A stretch of DNA of 64,000 nt from JAJDXW01 sp965243335 (GTDB taxonomy: Bacteria; Pseudomonadota; Gammaproteobacteria; HK1): the NCBI GenBank assembly GCA_965243335.1, contig OZ251545.1, forward strand, positions 186,001-250,000, read 5' to 3'. Made by a program: the position numbers and the translations under genes. Shown piece by piece: positions 46,246-54,965 of this stretch. Positions within the stretch are counted from its first letter, which is position 1; every line of letters begins with the position of its first letter. The notes below the pieces were generated by a model. It had not been told where the DNA came from and did no database searches. It saw nothing but the letters and a program-made list of their open reading frames with translations.

Positions 46246-47655
46246 ATGGCGACGAGCCAGGCCGCCGCCGGCGGCGCCACCGCCGCGGCCCCCGCCGCCG
46301 CGCCGAACGACCTGCGGGCGCTCGATACCCGCCACCACTTCCACCCCTTCACCGACCACCGCGCCCTCGGGGCGAAGGGCGGCCCGCGGGTCATCGTCCG
46401 CGCGGAGGGCGTCCATCTCTGGGACGCGGACGGCCGGCGCTACATCGACGCGATGGCGGGGCTGTGGTGCGTCAACGTCGGCTATGGCCGGCGCGAGCTC
46501 GCGGAGGCCGCGGCCCGGCAGATGGCGGAGCTGCCCTACTACAACACCTTCTTCCACACCACCCACCCGCCCGCCGCGGAGCTCGGGCGGGTGCTCGCCG
46601 AGATCTCCCCGCCCGGCTTCCAGCACGTCTTCTTCACCAACTCGGGCTCGGAGGCGAACGACACCGTGATCCGCATGGTGCGCCGCTACTTCGACGTGAT
46701 CGGCGCGCCGGAGCGCGAGATCGTCCTCTCGCGCGACAACGCCTACCACGGCAGCACCATGGGCGCGGCGAGCCTCGGCGGGATGAAGACCATGCACCGC
46801 CAGGGGGGGCTGCCGATCCCGGGGATCGAGCACGTCATGGAGCCCTACTGGTACAAGCTGGGCGGCGACCGGACCCCGGAGGAGTTCGGGCTCGAGGCGG
46901 CGCGGGCCGTCGAGGAGCGGATCATCGCCCTCGGGCCGGAGCGGGTGGCGGCGTTCGTCGCGGAGCCGATCCAGGGCGCGGGCGGGGTGATCGTGCCGCC
47001 GGACACGTACTGGCCGGAGGTCGCCCGCATCTGCCGCGAGCACGGGGTGCTCCTCGTCGCCGACGAGGTGATCTGCGGCTTCGGGCGCACCGGCCCCTGG
47101 TTCGGCTCCGAGTACTACGGGCTCGACCCCGATCTCATGCCGATCGCGAAGGGCCTCTCATCGGGCTACATGCCGATCGGAGGGGTCATGGTGCACGACC
47201 GGATCGCCGAGCCCCTCCTCGGGCGGGGCGGCGAGTTCTTCCACGGCTTCACCTGGTCCGGACACCCGGTTGCGTGCGCGGTCGCGCTCGAGAACCTGCG
47301 GATCCTCCGCGCCGAGGGGATCGTCGAGCGCTGCCGGGAGCACACCGCGCCCTACTTCCAGGCCCGGGTGCGCGAGCTCGCCGGCCACCCCCTCGTCGGC
47401 GAGGTCCGGGGGGCGGGGATGCTCGCCGCGATCCAGCTCGCCGAGGACCCGGCTGCCCGGAAGCGCTTCGAGCCCGAGGGGGAGGTCGGGGCCCTCTGCC
47501 GCGAACGGTCCTTCGCCAACGGGCTCGTGATGCGGTCGGTGGCGGAGAGCATGGTCCTCTCCCCACCGCTCGTCATCTCCCGGGCCGAGATCGACGAGGT
47601 CGTCGAGAAGGCGCGCCTCGCCCTCGACGAGACGATGGACGCGGTCGCCCGCTGA
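46246..47655 (+). CDS. spuC: Putrescine:pyruvate aminotransferase (class III)
   Basis: A 469-residue PLP enzyme that moves an amino group from putrescine (or another omega-amine) to pyruvate. Class III features are YIDAMAGLWCVNVGYG near the N-terminus, FFTNSGSEANDTVIRM, the DEVICGFGRTG segment and the Schiff-base Lys302 in MPIAKGLSSGYMPIGG. The first 20 residues are an Ala/Gly-rich extra. The start ATG 46246 follows AAGGAGG. The gene precedes a PotD-like binding protein and polyamine permease genes, the arrangement of spu/pau clusters, which supports putrescine as substrate over beta-alanine or GABA. Confidence 0.87.
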   Translation: MATSQAAAGGATAAAPAAAPNDLRALDTRHHFHPFTDHRALGAKGGPRVIVRAEGVHLWDADGRRYIDAMAGLWCVNVGYGRRELAEAAARQMAELPYYNTFFHTTHPPAAELGRVLAEISPPGFQHVFFTNSGSEANDTVIRMVRRYFDVIGAPEREIVLSRDNAYHGSTMGAASLGGMKTMHRQGGLPIPGIEHVMEPYWYKLGGDRTPEEFGLEAARAVEERIIALGPERVAAFVAEPIQGAGGVIVPPDTYWPEVARICREHGVLLVADEVICGFGRTGPWFGSEYYGLDPDLMPIAKGLSSGYMPIGGVMVHDRIAEPLLGRGGEFFHGFTWSGHPVACAVALENLRILRAEGIVERCREHTAPYFQARVRELAGHPLVGEVRGAGMLAAIQLAEDPAARKRFEPEGEVGALCRERSFANGLVMRSVAESMVLSPPLVISRAEIDEVVEKARLALDETMDAVAR

Positions 47656-47878
47656 AAGTCCGTCCGAGCGCCCGCCCCGCCGAACCGGCGGCGTCCGCGA
47701 TGGCGGCCACGGCCGTGGCCGGGGACGCGGACGCCGCCATCGCCCCCGCCCCCGCCGCCGGCGCTGGCGCCCCCGGCGAGGCTCGCGGATAATCGGACGC
47801 CGATGCGCGGGCCGGGCCGTCCGCCCGACGAGGCCCGCCCCCCGCCGCGAGAAGCACCAGACCTGCAAGGAGGTTCCG

Positions 47879-48967
47879 ATGAACCGAATGACGCGCAGGG
47901 CGCCGCCGAGGCGCCTCTCCCGCCGTTCGCTCCTCGCCGGGGCGGGCGCCGCCGCGGCCGGCCTCGCCATCGCGCCGAAGCTCGGCTGGTCCGCGGAGGA
48001 GGCGAAGCTCAACTTCTACAACTGGGACACCTACATCGGCGAGACCACCCTCGACGACTTCCGGGCCGCGACCGGGATCGAGGTCAAGATGGACCTCTTC
48101 GCCGACAACGACGAGCTCTTCGCCAAGCTCAAGGAGGGCAACCCGGGCTACGACGTGATCGTGCCGACCAACGACTACGTCGAGCGCATGATCGCGGCCG
48201 GGATGCTGGAGCCCCTCGACCACTCGAAGATCCCGAACATCGCGAACGTCACCCCGGTGTTCCGCGACGCCGCGTTCGACCCGGGGCGAAGGCACAGCCT
48301 GCCCTACATGTGGGGCACCATCGGGATCGGGTACCGGAAGTCGAAGGTGGGCGCGGCGCCGGATAGCTGGAAACACCTCTACGATTCGGACGAGCACTCC
48401 GGGCGCATCGCGCTGCTCGGCGACGGCAGCACCATCGTCGGGATCGGGCTCAAGTACCTCGGGTACTCGTACAACGAGACCGATCCGGCCCGGATCAAGG
48501 AGGTCGAGGACCTCGTCATCCGGCAGAAGCGGCACATCAAGGCGTTCGCCGAGGACAACGGCCAGGACCTGCTCATCGCGGGCGAGGTGGACCTCACCAT
48601 GGAGTGGAACGGCGACATCCTCCAGGTCATGGCCGAGGACGACGACATCGGCTACGTCGTGCCGAAGGAAGGCGGCCTGCTCTGGGAGGACACCCTGGCC
48701 ATCCCGAAGGGCGCGCCGCATCCCGGGAACGCCCACCGATTCATCGACTTCATCCTCGACGCCGAGGTCGGGGCGGCGATCGCCGACTTCATCTACTACG
48801 CAACCCCCAACGAGGCGGCGAAGCAGCATCTCTCGGCGGAGTACCTCGAGAACCCCGCGATCTTCCCGCCGCCGTCGGTGGTCGAGATCTCGGAGACGGA
48901 CAAGTACCAGGGCGAAGACCACCAGCGGCTGATCGACGAGACCTGGACCCGCATCCAGGCCGCATGA
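47879..48967 (+). CDS. Polyamine ABC transporter substrate-binding protein (PotD/SpuD-like)
   Basis: A 362-residue periplasmic binding protein for putrescine or spermidine. It begins with a twin-arginine-like signal, RRLSRRSLLAGAGAAAAGLA. The mature part starts LNFYNWDTYIGETTLDDF, the family mark, and includes FADNDELFAKLKEGNPGYDVIVPTNDY-like ligand pocket residues and YMWGTIGIGY. ATG at 47879 follows AAGGAGG. It is 223 bases after spuC (nothing in that gap) and 403 bases before the first permease; the latter gap is filled with repeats, perhaps stabilising the message of this highly needed component. Confidence 0.9.
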   Translation: MNRMTRRAPPRRLSRRSLLAGAGAAAAGLAIAPKLGWSAEEAKLNFYNWDTYIGETTLDDFRAATGIEVKMDLFADNDELFAKLKEGNPGYDVIVPTNDYVERMIAAGMLEPLDHSKIPNIANVTPVFRDAAFDPGRRHSLPYMWGTIGIGYRKSKVGAAPDSWKHLYDSDEHSGRIALLGDGSTIVGIGLKYLGYSYNETDPARIKEVEDLVIRQKRHIKAFAEDNGQDLLIAGEVDLTMEWNGDILQVMAEDDDIGYVVPKEGGLLWEDTLAIPKGAPHPGNAHRFIDFILDAEVGAAIADFIYYATPNEAAKQHLSAEYLENPAIFPPPSVVEISETDKYQGEDHQRLIDETWTRIQAA

Positions 48968-49099
48968 CCCGCCGCGAGAGGGCGGTCGCCGCCGGGCGCA
49001 GCGCGCATCCGGCGCGGCCGCGGCCACCCGCGCCGGCACGGGCGTCGGCGTCGAGGCCGGCGATCACGACTGCGCCCGCGCTGCCTGCCCGGTCCGGAG

Positions 49100-49330
49100 C
49101 CTGGGAACGCGGGCGTCCCGCCCGCATTTTCAGGGTCTCCCGCGTGACCCCAAGGCCCTTCCCCGCCGGCTGGCCCGCGGTCGCGGATGCGCGGAGGCGA
49201 ATGCATCGCGCCTCTCCCGGGAACGCTCGTGTCCCGCCTCCGTCCTCGTCATTCCCGCGAAAGCGGGAATCCATGCGGCCCGGGAACGCTTGTGTCCCGC
49301 CCGCACTTTCAGGGTCTCCCGCGCGACCCC
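49100..49330. repeat. R half-copies and direct repeat between binding-protein and permease genes
   Basis: Two closely similar blocks, about 49100-49150 and 49280-49330, each begin GGGAACGC and continue with GTCCCGCCCGCA, then TTTCAGGGTCTCCCGCG and ACCCC. Between them are a further GGGAACGCTCGTGTCCCGCC and an inverted dRS3-like hairpin. The right halves of the usual R palindrome are missing. This fills most of 48968-49370 inside the polyamine transport operon. Confidence 0.7.
49248..49271. repeat. dRS3-like hairpin repeat, inverted
   Basis: GTCATTCCCGCGAAAGCGGG followed by AATC is the reverse complement of the copies at 39893-39916 and 42809-42832. It lies inside the polyamine transporter operon. 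Confidence 0.75.
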
Positions 49331-49370
49331 GGATCGGGGCGTGATCCGGCGCCCGGGCCGCCAGCCGGCG

Positions 49371-50291
49371 ATGGACGACTGGCGCGCCCCGCGGCGGGCC
49401 TTCTGGGCGTTCTTCCTGCCGCCGACGGCGTGGCTCGTCCTCTTCTTCCTCGCCCCGCTCGCCCTGGTGTGGGGCTTCAGCTTCGGGGAGAAGCGGGGCC
49501 TCGTCGAGATCGCGGTCAACGGGACGCTGGAGAACTACGTCCGCGCGCTCGACCCCCTCTACCTCCGGATCTTCGGGAAGTCGTTCTGGTTCGCGGCCCT
49601 CACCACCCTCATCTGCCTCGCCGTCGGGTTCCCGGCGGCGATGGCCATCGCGTTCGCGCCGCCGCGCTGGAAGCCGGTCCTGCTCCTGCTCGCCATCCTC
49701 CCGTTCTGGACCAACCTCCTCATCCGGACCTACGCCCTCATCGCGGTGCTGAGGACGCGCGGGTACGTCAACTTCGCCGCCGAGTGGACGTGGGAGCGGG
49801 CGGATGCGGCCCTCGCGTGGGCCGGGCTCGGGGGCCTCCACCTCCTCGGCGAGCGCTTCGAGCCGTTCGCGCTGCTCTACAACAACACCGCCGTCGTCTT
49901 CGGCCTCGTGTACGTCCACCTCCCGTTCATGGTCCTCCCCCTCTACGCGGCCCTCGATCGGCTCGACCGCTCGTACCTCGAGGCGAGCCTCGACCTCGGG
50001 GCGGGCCAGATCCGCACGTTCGCGTCCGTCGTCGTTCCCCTCGCGCTCCCCGGGATCGTCTCCGGGGTCATCATCACGTTCATCCCCGCCCTCGGCTCGT
50101 TCCTCACCCCGGACCTCCTCGGCGGCACGGACAGCCAGATGATCGCAAACGTCATCGAGCGCCAGTTCAAGTCCGCGAACGACTGGCCGTTCGGCGCGGC
50201 CCTGTCGTTCCTCCTGATGTACGTCACGTTCTTCGCCCTCGCGCTCCGCGCGGCGACGAGCCGCGGGCGCTCCGCGATGGAGGCCGCGTGA
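49371..50291 (+). CDS. Polyamine ABC transporter permease (PotB/PotH-like)
   Basis: A 306-residue inner-membrane permease with six predicted helices. The first is FWAFFLPPTAWLVLFFLAPL. The cytoplasmic EAA loop that contacts the ATPase is EASLDLGAGQIRTFASVVVP, and the LPFWTNLLIRTYALI segment is typical of PotB/PotH. I place the start at ATG 49371; a GTG at 49341 would add ten residues. The stop overlaps the second permease gene (GTGA). Confidence 0.9.
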   Translation: MDDWRAPRRAFWAFFLPPTAWLVLFFLAPLALVWGFSFGEKRGLVEIAVNGTLENYVRALDPLYLRIFGKSFWFAALTTLICLAVGFPAAMAIAFAPPRWKPVLLLLAILPFWTNLLIRTYALIAVLRTRGYVNFAAEWTWERADAALAWAGLGGLHLLGERFEPFALLYNNTAVVFGLVYVHLPFMVLPLYAALDRLDRSYLEASLDLGAGQIRTFASVVVPLALPGIVSGVIITFIPALGSFLTPDLLGGTDSQMIANVIERQFKSANDWPFGAALSFLLMYVTFFALALRAATSRGRSAMEAA

Positions 50292-51196
50292 GCGCGGCGC
50301 CCGCCCACCGGGCGGCGGGCCGCCGAAGGGCGGGCGGGCGGGGGCGGGCGCCGCCCGGCCCGCTCGAGTACGGCCGGCGCGCCTGGATGCGGCTCACCCT
50401 GCTCGCGACCTTCGTCTTCCTCTACGCCCCCATCGCGACCCTCGTCGCGTTCAGCTTCAACGACAGCCGCCGCAACATCGTGTGGCGGGGGTTCACCTTC
50501 GAGTACTACGAGAAGGCGTGGGGCAACGACGGGCTCATCGAGGCGTTCGCCAACTCCCTCACCATCGCCTTCGTGAGCACCCTCGCGAGCACCGTGCTCG
50601 GGACCCTCGCGGCGGTCGCCCTGTGGCGCTTCCGCTTTCCGTTCAAGGGATCGCACGAGGCGGCGATGGCGCTTCCCATCGTGATCCCGGAGATCTGCAT
50701 GGGGGTGGCGATGCTCGTCTTCTTCGCCCGCATCGGCTGGCCGACCGGCCTCCCGTGGCCGCTCAACCTCGGGGCCATCACCATCGCCCACGTCTCGTTC
50801 AGCTTCCCGTTCGTCGCGGTGGTGGTCCGGGCGCGGCTCGCGAACTTCAACCGCGAGCTGGACGAGGCGGCGCGCGACCTCGGGGCGTCGGAGTGGCAGG
50901 CGTTCCGGGACGTCCTCGTCCCCTGGCTGCTGCCGGGTCTCGTCGCGGGGTCGCTGCTCGCGTTCACCCTCTCGCTCGACGACTTCGTCATCACCTTCTT
51001 CACCTCCGGGCCGGACACCGTGACCTTCCCGGTGAAGGTCTACTCGATGGTCCGGTTCTCGGTGACCCCCGAGGTCAACGCGGCGTCGACCGTCCTCATC
51101 GCGATCACCCTCCTCGTCACCGGCATCGCGCTCTGGGTGCAGGGCCGGAGCGGCGCGCGGCGGAAGGGCGGGGCCGAAGGCGGGAGCGAAGGATGA
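50288..51196 (+). CDS. Polyamine ABC transporter permease (PotC/PotI-like)
   Basis: The second permease, 302 residues with six helices, forms a heterodimer with the product of the preceding gene. It starts at the GTG 50288, four bases inside that gene, and has an Arg/Gly/Pro-rich cytoplasmic leader of about 33 residues before the first helix (TLLATFVFLYAPIATLVAF). The SFNDSRR segment, EAARDLGASEWQAFRDVLVP (EAA loop) and LSLDDFVITFF are characteristic of PotC/PotI. The stop overlaps the ATPase start (ATGA). Confidence 0.9.
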   Translation: MSAAPAHRAAGRRRAGGRGRAPPGPLEYGRRAWMRLTLLATFVFLYAPIATLVAFSFNDSRRNIVWRGFTFEYYEKAWGNDGLIEAFANSLTIAFVSTLASTVLGTLAAVALWRFRFPFKGSHEAAMALPIVIPEICMGVAMLVFFARIGWPTGLPWPLNLGAITIAHVSFSFPFVAVVVRARLANFNRELDEAARDLGASEWQAFRDVLVPWLLPGLVAGSLLAFTLSLDDFVITFFTSGPDTVTFPVKVYSMVRFSVTPEVNAASTVLIAITLLVTGIALWVQGRSGARRKGGAEGGSEG

Positions 51197-52302
51197 ACGG
51201 CGCCGGCGGAGCGCCGTCCAGCCCCCCCATCGTCGAGCTCCGGGGCGTCACCAAGCGCTTCGGCGGGGGGCCGCCGGCCGTCGATTCGGTCGATCTCGAG
51301 ATCCCCGAGGGCGAGCTGTTCGCCCTCCTCGGCCCTTCCGGCTGCGGGAAGACGACGCTCCTCCGGATGCTCGCGGGGTTCGAGACCCCGACCGCGGGGG
51401 AGATCCGCATCGACGGGGCCGACGTCGCCGGCGTGCCGCCGAACCGCCGGCCGGTGAACATGGTCTTCCAGTCCTACGCGGTCTTCCCCCACATGAGCGT
51501 GTTCGACAACGTCGCCTACGGTCTCAAGGTCACGGGCGTGCCGGCGGCGGAACGCCGGGAGCGGGTCCGCGAAGCCCTCGGGCTCGTCCGCCTCGACGGG
51601 CTCGACGCGAGGAAGCCCGACCAGCTCTCCGGCGGCCAGCGCCAGCGGGTCGCGCTCGCGCGGGCGCTCGTCAAGCGCCCGCGGGTGCTGCTCCTCGACG
51701 AGCCGCTCTCGGCGCTCGACGCGAAGCTCCGCGAGGCGATGCGGATGGAGCTCGTCAACCTCCGGATCGCGGTCGGGATCACGTTCCTCTTCGTCACCCA
51801 CGACCAGGACGAGGCGCTGTCCATGGCGGACCGGATCGCGGTGATGGAGCACGGGCGGGTGCGGCAGGCGGCGGACCCGGCGACCCTGTACGAGCACCCG
51901 AGCTGCCGCTTCGTCGCCGACTTCATCGGCAAGGTGAACCTCTTCGAGGCGTCCGCGCGGGCCGACCGCGACCGGAAGGGCCGGCTCGTGCTGGACGTCC
52001 CCGGGCTCGGCGTCCTCTGCGTTCCCCACCCGGCCACCGTGCGGGGGGAGGTCGGGGTCGCGGTCCGGCCGGAGAAGGTCCGCCTCGCCGAATCGCGCCC
52101 GGAGGCGGAGATCGCGGTCGAGGCGACGGTCGAGGACTTCGCCTACTACGGAAGCGAGACCCGCCTCTTCCTCGTCACCGCGGGGGGCGCGCGGCTGGCC
52201 GCGACGATCCCCAACCGCGCGCGCGGCCCGGTCCGCATCGAGCGGGGCGCGCGCCGCTTCGCGAGCTGGACCCCCGCCGACACCCTCGTACTCACCGAGT
52301 GA
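51193..52302 (+). CDS. potA: Polyamine ABC transporter ATP-binding protein (PotA/PotG-like)
   Basis: A 369-residue importer ATPase. Walker A is GPSGCGKTT (about 48-56), the Q-loop MVFQSYAVFPHM, signature LSGGQRQRVALARAL, Walker B VLLLDEPLSALD and the H-loop FVTHDQ. The C-terminal TOBE-type regulatory domain includes VAVRPEKVRL and YYGSETRLFL. The order spuC, binding protein, two permeases, ATPase is that of polyamine uptake and use. Its 3' end overlaps the end of the convergent coiled-coil gene by 11 bases. Confidence 0.9.
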   Translation: MNGAGGAPSSPPIVELRGVTKRFGGGPPAVDSVDLEIPEGELFALLGPSGCGKTTLLRMLAGFETPTAGEIRIDGADVAGVPPNRRPVNMVFQSYAVFPHMSVFDNVAYGLKVTGVPAAERRERVREALGLVRLDGLDARKPDQLSGGQRQRVALARALVKRPRVLLLDEPLSALDAKLREAMRMELVNLRIAVGITFLFVTHDQDEALSMADRIAVMEHGRVRQAADPATLYEHPSCRFVADFIGKVNLFEASARADRDRKGRLVLDVPGLGVLCVPHPATVRGEVGVAVRPEKVRLAESRPEAEIAVEATVEDFAYYGSETRLFLVTAGGARLAATIPNRARGPVRIERGARRFASWTPADTLVLTE

Positions 52303-52714
52303 GCTCGGTCCGCCGGGTCGCTTCCGCCGGCGGGCGGCCCGCGGCCGGCGCCGGGGCCCGCGGGGACCGGTCGTCGACCCGCTCCTCGAGACGGACGACC
52401 GACTCGCGCAACCCCGCAGCGTTGCCTTTCAGCTCCGCGGCGTCGCCCTGCAACCCCGCGACCGTGACCTGCTGCCCCGCGACTATCGCCCGCAACTCCG
52501 CGACCGAATCGTGCAGCCTTTTGACTGAATCGTGGAGCCTTTCGACCGAATCGTACAGCCTCGCGACCGACTCGCGCATCCCCTCGAACGCGCCTTCGAG
52601 CCGCGAATTGCGTTCGCGGACCCCGGCCAGGTCGCGGTGCAGGCTCCAGAAGAACCCCGCGATGACCACCCCCAGCCCGAGGATCGCGAGGGTTTCCTGC
52701 GACAGCGTCTCCAT
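52292..52714 (-). CDS. Small membrane-anchored coiled-coil protein, unknown
   Basis: A 140-residue protein I do not recognise. One membrane segment (TLAILGLGVVIAGFFWSL, about 8-25) is followed by a clear coiled coil: the heptads ARLYDSVE, RLHDSVK and RLHDSVA repeat nearly exactly, and the pattern continues to about residue 115. The tail is Pro/Ala/Arg-rich. The ATG at 52714 has GGAGG five bases upstream. It lies tail to tail with the polyamine ATPase gene and overlaps it by 11 bases, so each transcript enters the other. A role as a membrane-tethered spacer is inference. Confidence 0.65.
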   Translation of the reverse strand: METLSQETLAILGLGVVIAGFFWSLHRDLAGVRERNSRLEGAFEGMRESVARLYDSVERLHDSVKRLHDSVAELRAIVAGQQVTVAGLQGDAAELKGNAAGLRESVVRLEERVDDRSPRAPAPAAGRPPAEATRRTELTR

Positions 52715-53270
52715 GGCGCCCTCCCATGCTCCAGCCCATTTCCAAGTCCATGCCGCAGGGTGGAGCATATCCCCGGGGGCGGCCCGCCGTCTACGGCAGG
52801 GAGCACGGACGAGCGATTTTCCGACGAAGATCGAGCGAATTTCCTACGTCGGCGCCGCCCGCCCCGCTGCCGGCTCGTCCGCCGGCGGTCCGACGCTGTC
52901 CGAGGGATACGGGCGCCAACCGGGCTCCCCGCGGGGATCGTCATCCCCGGCGCCGCCGCGGCTCCGGGGCGCTCGGCCCGCCGGCGGATTCGGGCCGAGC
53001 GCGGTCTGAACCGTCTGCGCCGGCGGCGCGCCGAAGTGGCGCTCGATGAAGGCGCGGCCGGCATGGCTCTCCACGATCGGCGGATCGTCGTCGATACGGT
53101 GTGGCCGGGGACGGAAGCGCCCGCGGGCGCCGCGGGGGCGGTTCGCGTTAGACTCGCCATCCGAACGCTGCGCCGACGAGGGGTCGGCGCGAGAAGTCGG
53201 CGGCCACGTCCCGCCATGAGCTTCCGGCGCCCCGGGCCCCGGCCCGCCACCACCAGAAGGAGAACGGAAA
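52715..53270. other. Gene-free gap upstream of the sugar transporter operon
   Basis: A 556-base stretch between divergent genes. None of its open frames has a ribosome site plus a protein-like sequence, and none of the repeat modules seen elsewhere is present. It should hold the promoters of the coiled-coil gene and of the ABC operon, but no strong -35/-10 pair was found. Confidence 0.5.
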
Positions 53271-54632
53271 ATGAGGAGAACCCTGCACACCCTTCCCGCC
53301 GCCGCGGCCCTTGCGGTCGGGATGGGGCTCTCCGCCTCGTCCCTCGCCGAGGACAAGGTGGTCACCTTGTGGCACACGGAGCCCAACCCCCGCACCGTCG
53401 CGGTCATGAAGGACATGATCGAGCGGTACGAGGCGATGAACCCGGGCATCCGGATCAAGCAGGAGCCGATCGCCTGGGGCTCGCTCGACACCAAGCTCCA
53501 GGCCGCCCTCGCGGCCGGCGCGCCCCCGGACGCCTCCCACGGGCAAGCCTACGTGGAGCGCTCCCTCTCGGCGAAGGGGCTGCTCCTCCCGATCAACGAG
53601 GTCATCGACTCGATCGGCGCGGACGACCTCTACGACGTGGTGAAGAAGCTCAACTGCCACGCGGACGGGAACTGCTACGGCCTCGCCCACGAGCTCGGCA
53701 CCGACCTCATCGTCTACCGCAAGGACTTCTACCGCGAGGCGGGCCTCGACCCGGAGAAGCCGGCCGCGACCTGGGACGAGTGGCTCGAGCACCTGAAGGC
53801 GCTCACCGTGGACACCGACGGCGACGGCAAGAACGACCGCTTCGGCCTCGGCCTCGCCGGCCCCGGCTTCTTCATCAACGAAGAGGTCTACATGTGGACG
53901 GGCTCGAACGGCGGGCGGCTCTTCGCGGAGAACCACCGCCCGACCTTCACCGAGCAGCCGGTGCTCGAGATGCTCGGGTTCTGGAAGGAGCTCGCCGACT
54001 GCTGCCTCGCGCCGGACTGGCTGAGCCACGGCTACCTCGACACCTTCGCCATGCTCGCGACCGGCAAGGTGGCCAGCATCTACGGCTGGGGCCGCGGCAC
54101 CGACTACTTCGAGAAGTACGCCCCGGAGGCGGTCGAACGCGGCGACATCGGGATCTTCCCCTCGAAGCCGATAGGTCCGAGCGGGCAGGAGTTCCTCACC
54201 CAGCTCGACTGCGAGCCGTGGATGGTGTTCAAGGACGCGAAGCACCCGCAGGAAGCCATCGACTTCCTCAAGTTCTTCTACCAGCCCGAGAACTACCGCC
54301 CGTACATCCAGTCCGTGCCCATCCACTTCTTCCCGATCACGAAGTCGATGCAGGCGGACCCGGAGTACCTCGCGACCCCCGCGTTCGTGAAGTGGGCGGC
54401 GTGGCGCGACGCGCAGTTCAACGTCATCCAGAACCACGATCCGAGGCCGCTCATGATCACCGAGTGGGACGACCTCGAGCTCCCGTTCGTGCAGGAGCTC
54501 GCGAGCTCGGGGATCCTCATCGACATGGTGACGGACGTGGTGGTGCGCGACGTGTCCCCGGCGGACGCGGCGGCCCGCGCCCAGGAGCGGGCGGAGGAGC
54601 TCATCACCCAGCTCGGCTACAAGAAGTGGTGA
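53271..54632 (+). CDS. ABC transporter substrate-binding protein, sugar/glycerol-phosphate type
   Basis: A 453-residue periplasmic binding protein of the CUT1 (UgpB/MalE) class. A signal peptide ends at SSLAED (about residue 26). The mature chain begins VVTLWHTEPNPRTVAVMKDM and includes QAALAAGAPPDASHGQAYVE, TWDEWLEHLKAL and an acidic DTDGDGKNDRFGLGL stretch, typical of this class and perhaps calcium binding. Two permeases and a UgpC/MalK-type ATPase follow. Aromatic ligand residues are plentiful but the sugar cannot be named. The gap to the permease contains a strong hairpin. Confidence 0.88.
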   Translation: MRRTLHTLPAAAALAVGMGLSASSLAEDKVVTLWHTEPNPRTVAVMKDMIERYEAMNPGIRIKQEPIAWGSLDTKLQAALAAGAPPDASHGQAYVERSLSAKGLLLPINEVIDSIGADDLYDVVKKLNCHADGNCYGLAHELGTDLIVYRKDFYREAGLDPEKPAATWDEWLEHLKALTVDTDGDGKNDRFGLGLAGPGFFINEEVYMWTGSNGGRLFAENHRPTFTEQPVLEMLGFWKELADCCLAPDWLSHGYLDTFAMLATGKVASIYGWGRGTDYFEKYAPEAVERGDIGIFPSKPIGPSGQEFLTQLDCEPWMVFKDAKHPQEAIDFLKFFYQPENYRPYIQSVPIHFFPITKSMQADPEYLATPAFVKWAAWRDAQFNVIQNHDPRPLMITEWDDLELPFVQELASSGILIDMVTDVVVRDVSPADAAARAQERAEELITQLGYKKW

Positions 54633-54727
54633 CGAGGCGGGGAGGCTTCGCGGCCAGGCGCAGACGGCGCCCGGGCGGGGCCGCGTGAGAGCGGCCGCCC
54701 CGTTCCGCCGCCGGCCCTTGCCCTCGG

Positions 54728-54757
54728 CCCGGCCCGGGAGGCGTCTCCCGGGCCGGG
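54728..54757 (+). terminator. Intercistronic hairpin in the ABC operon
   Basis: The arms CCCGGCCCGGGAG (54728-54740) and CTCCCGGGCCGGG (54745-54757) pair perfectly over 13 bases around a GCGT loop and are followed by TTTC. Position just after a binding-protein gene and before its permeases suggests partial termination or 3' mRNA stabilisation, which raises binding-protein output over permease. The rest of the 333-base gap 54633-54965 has no supported gene. Confidence 0.6.
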
Positions 54758-54965
54758 TTTCGGGCCGGCGGGCGGATTGCCCTCCGCGCCGGCGCCCGGA
54801 TGGCCTCCGGGGCCAGCCCTCGCGGGGAGAGGCGGAACGGCGGCCCCGGCGGAGGAGCCCGCCGCCCGCCGCCCGCTCTCGCGGCTCCGCCGGCGCCCGG
54901 ACCCGCCCGCCCGCCGCGCCCGCGCATCGTCTCGTGACCGCGCCGACCCCGGAGGAGTAGCCCAC

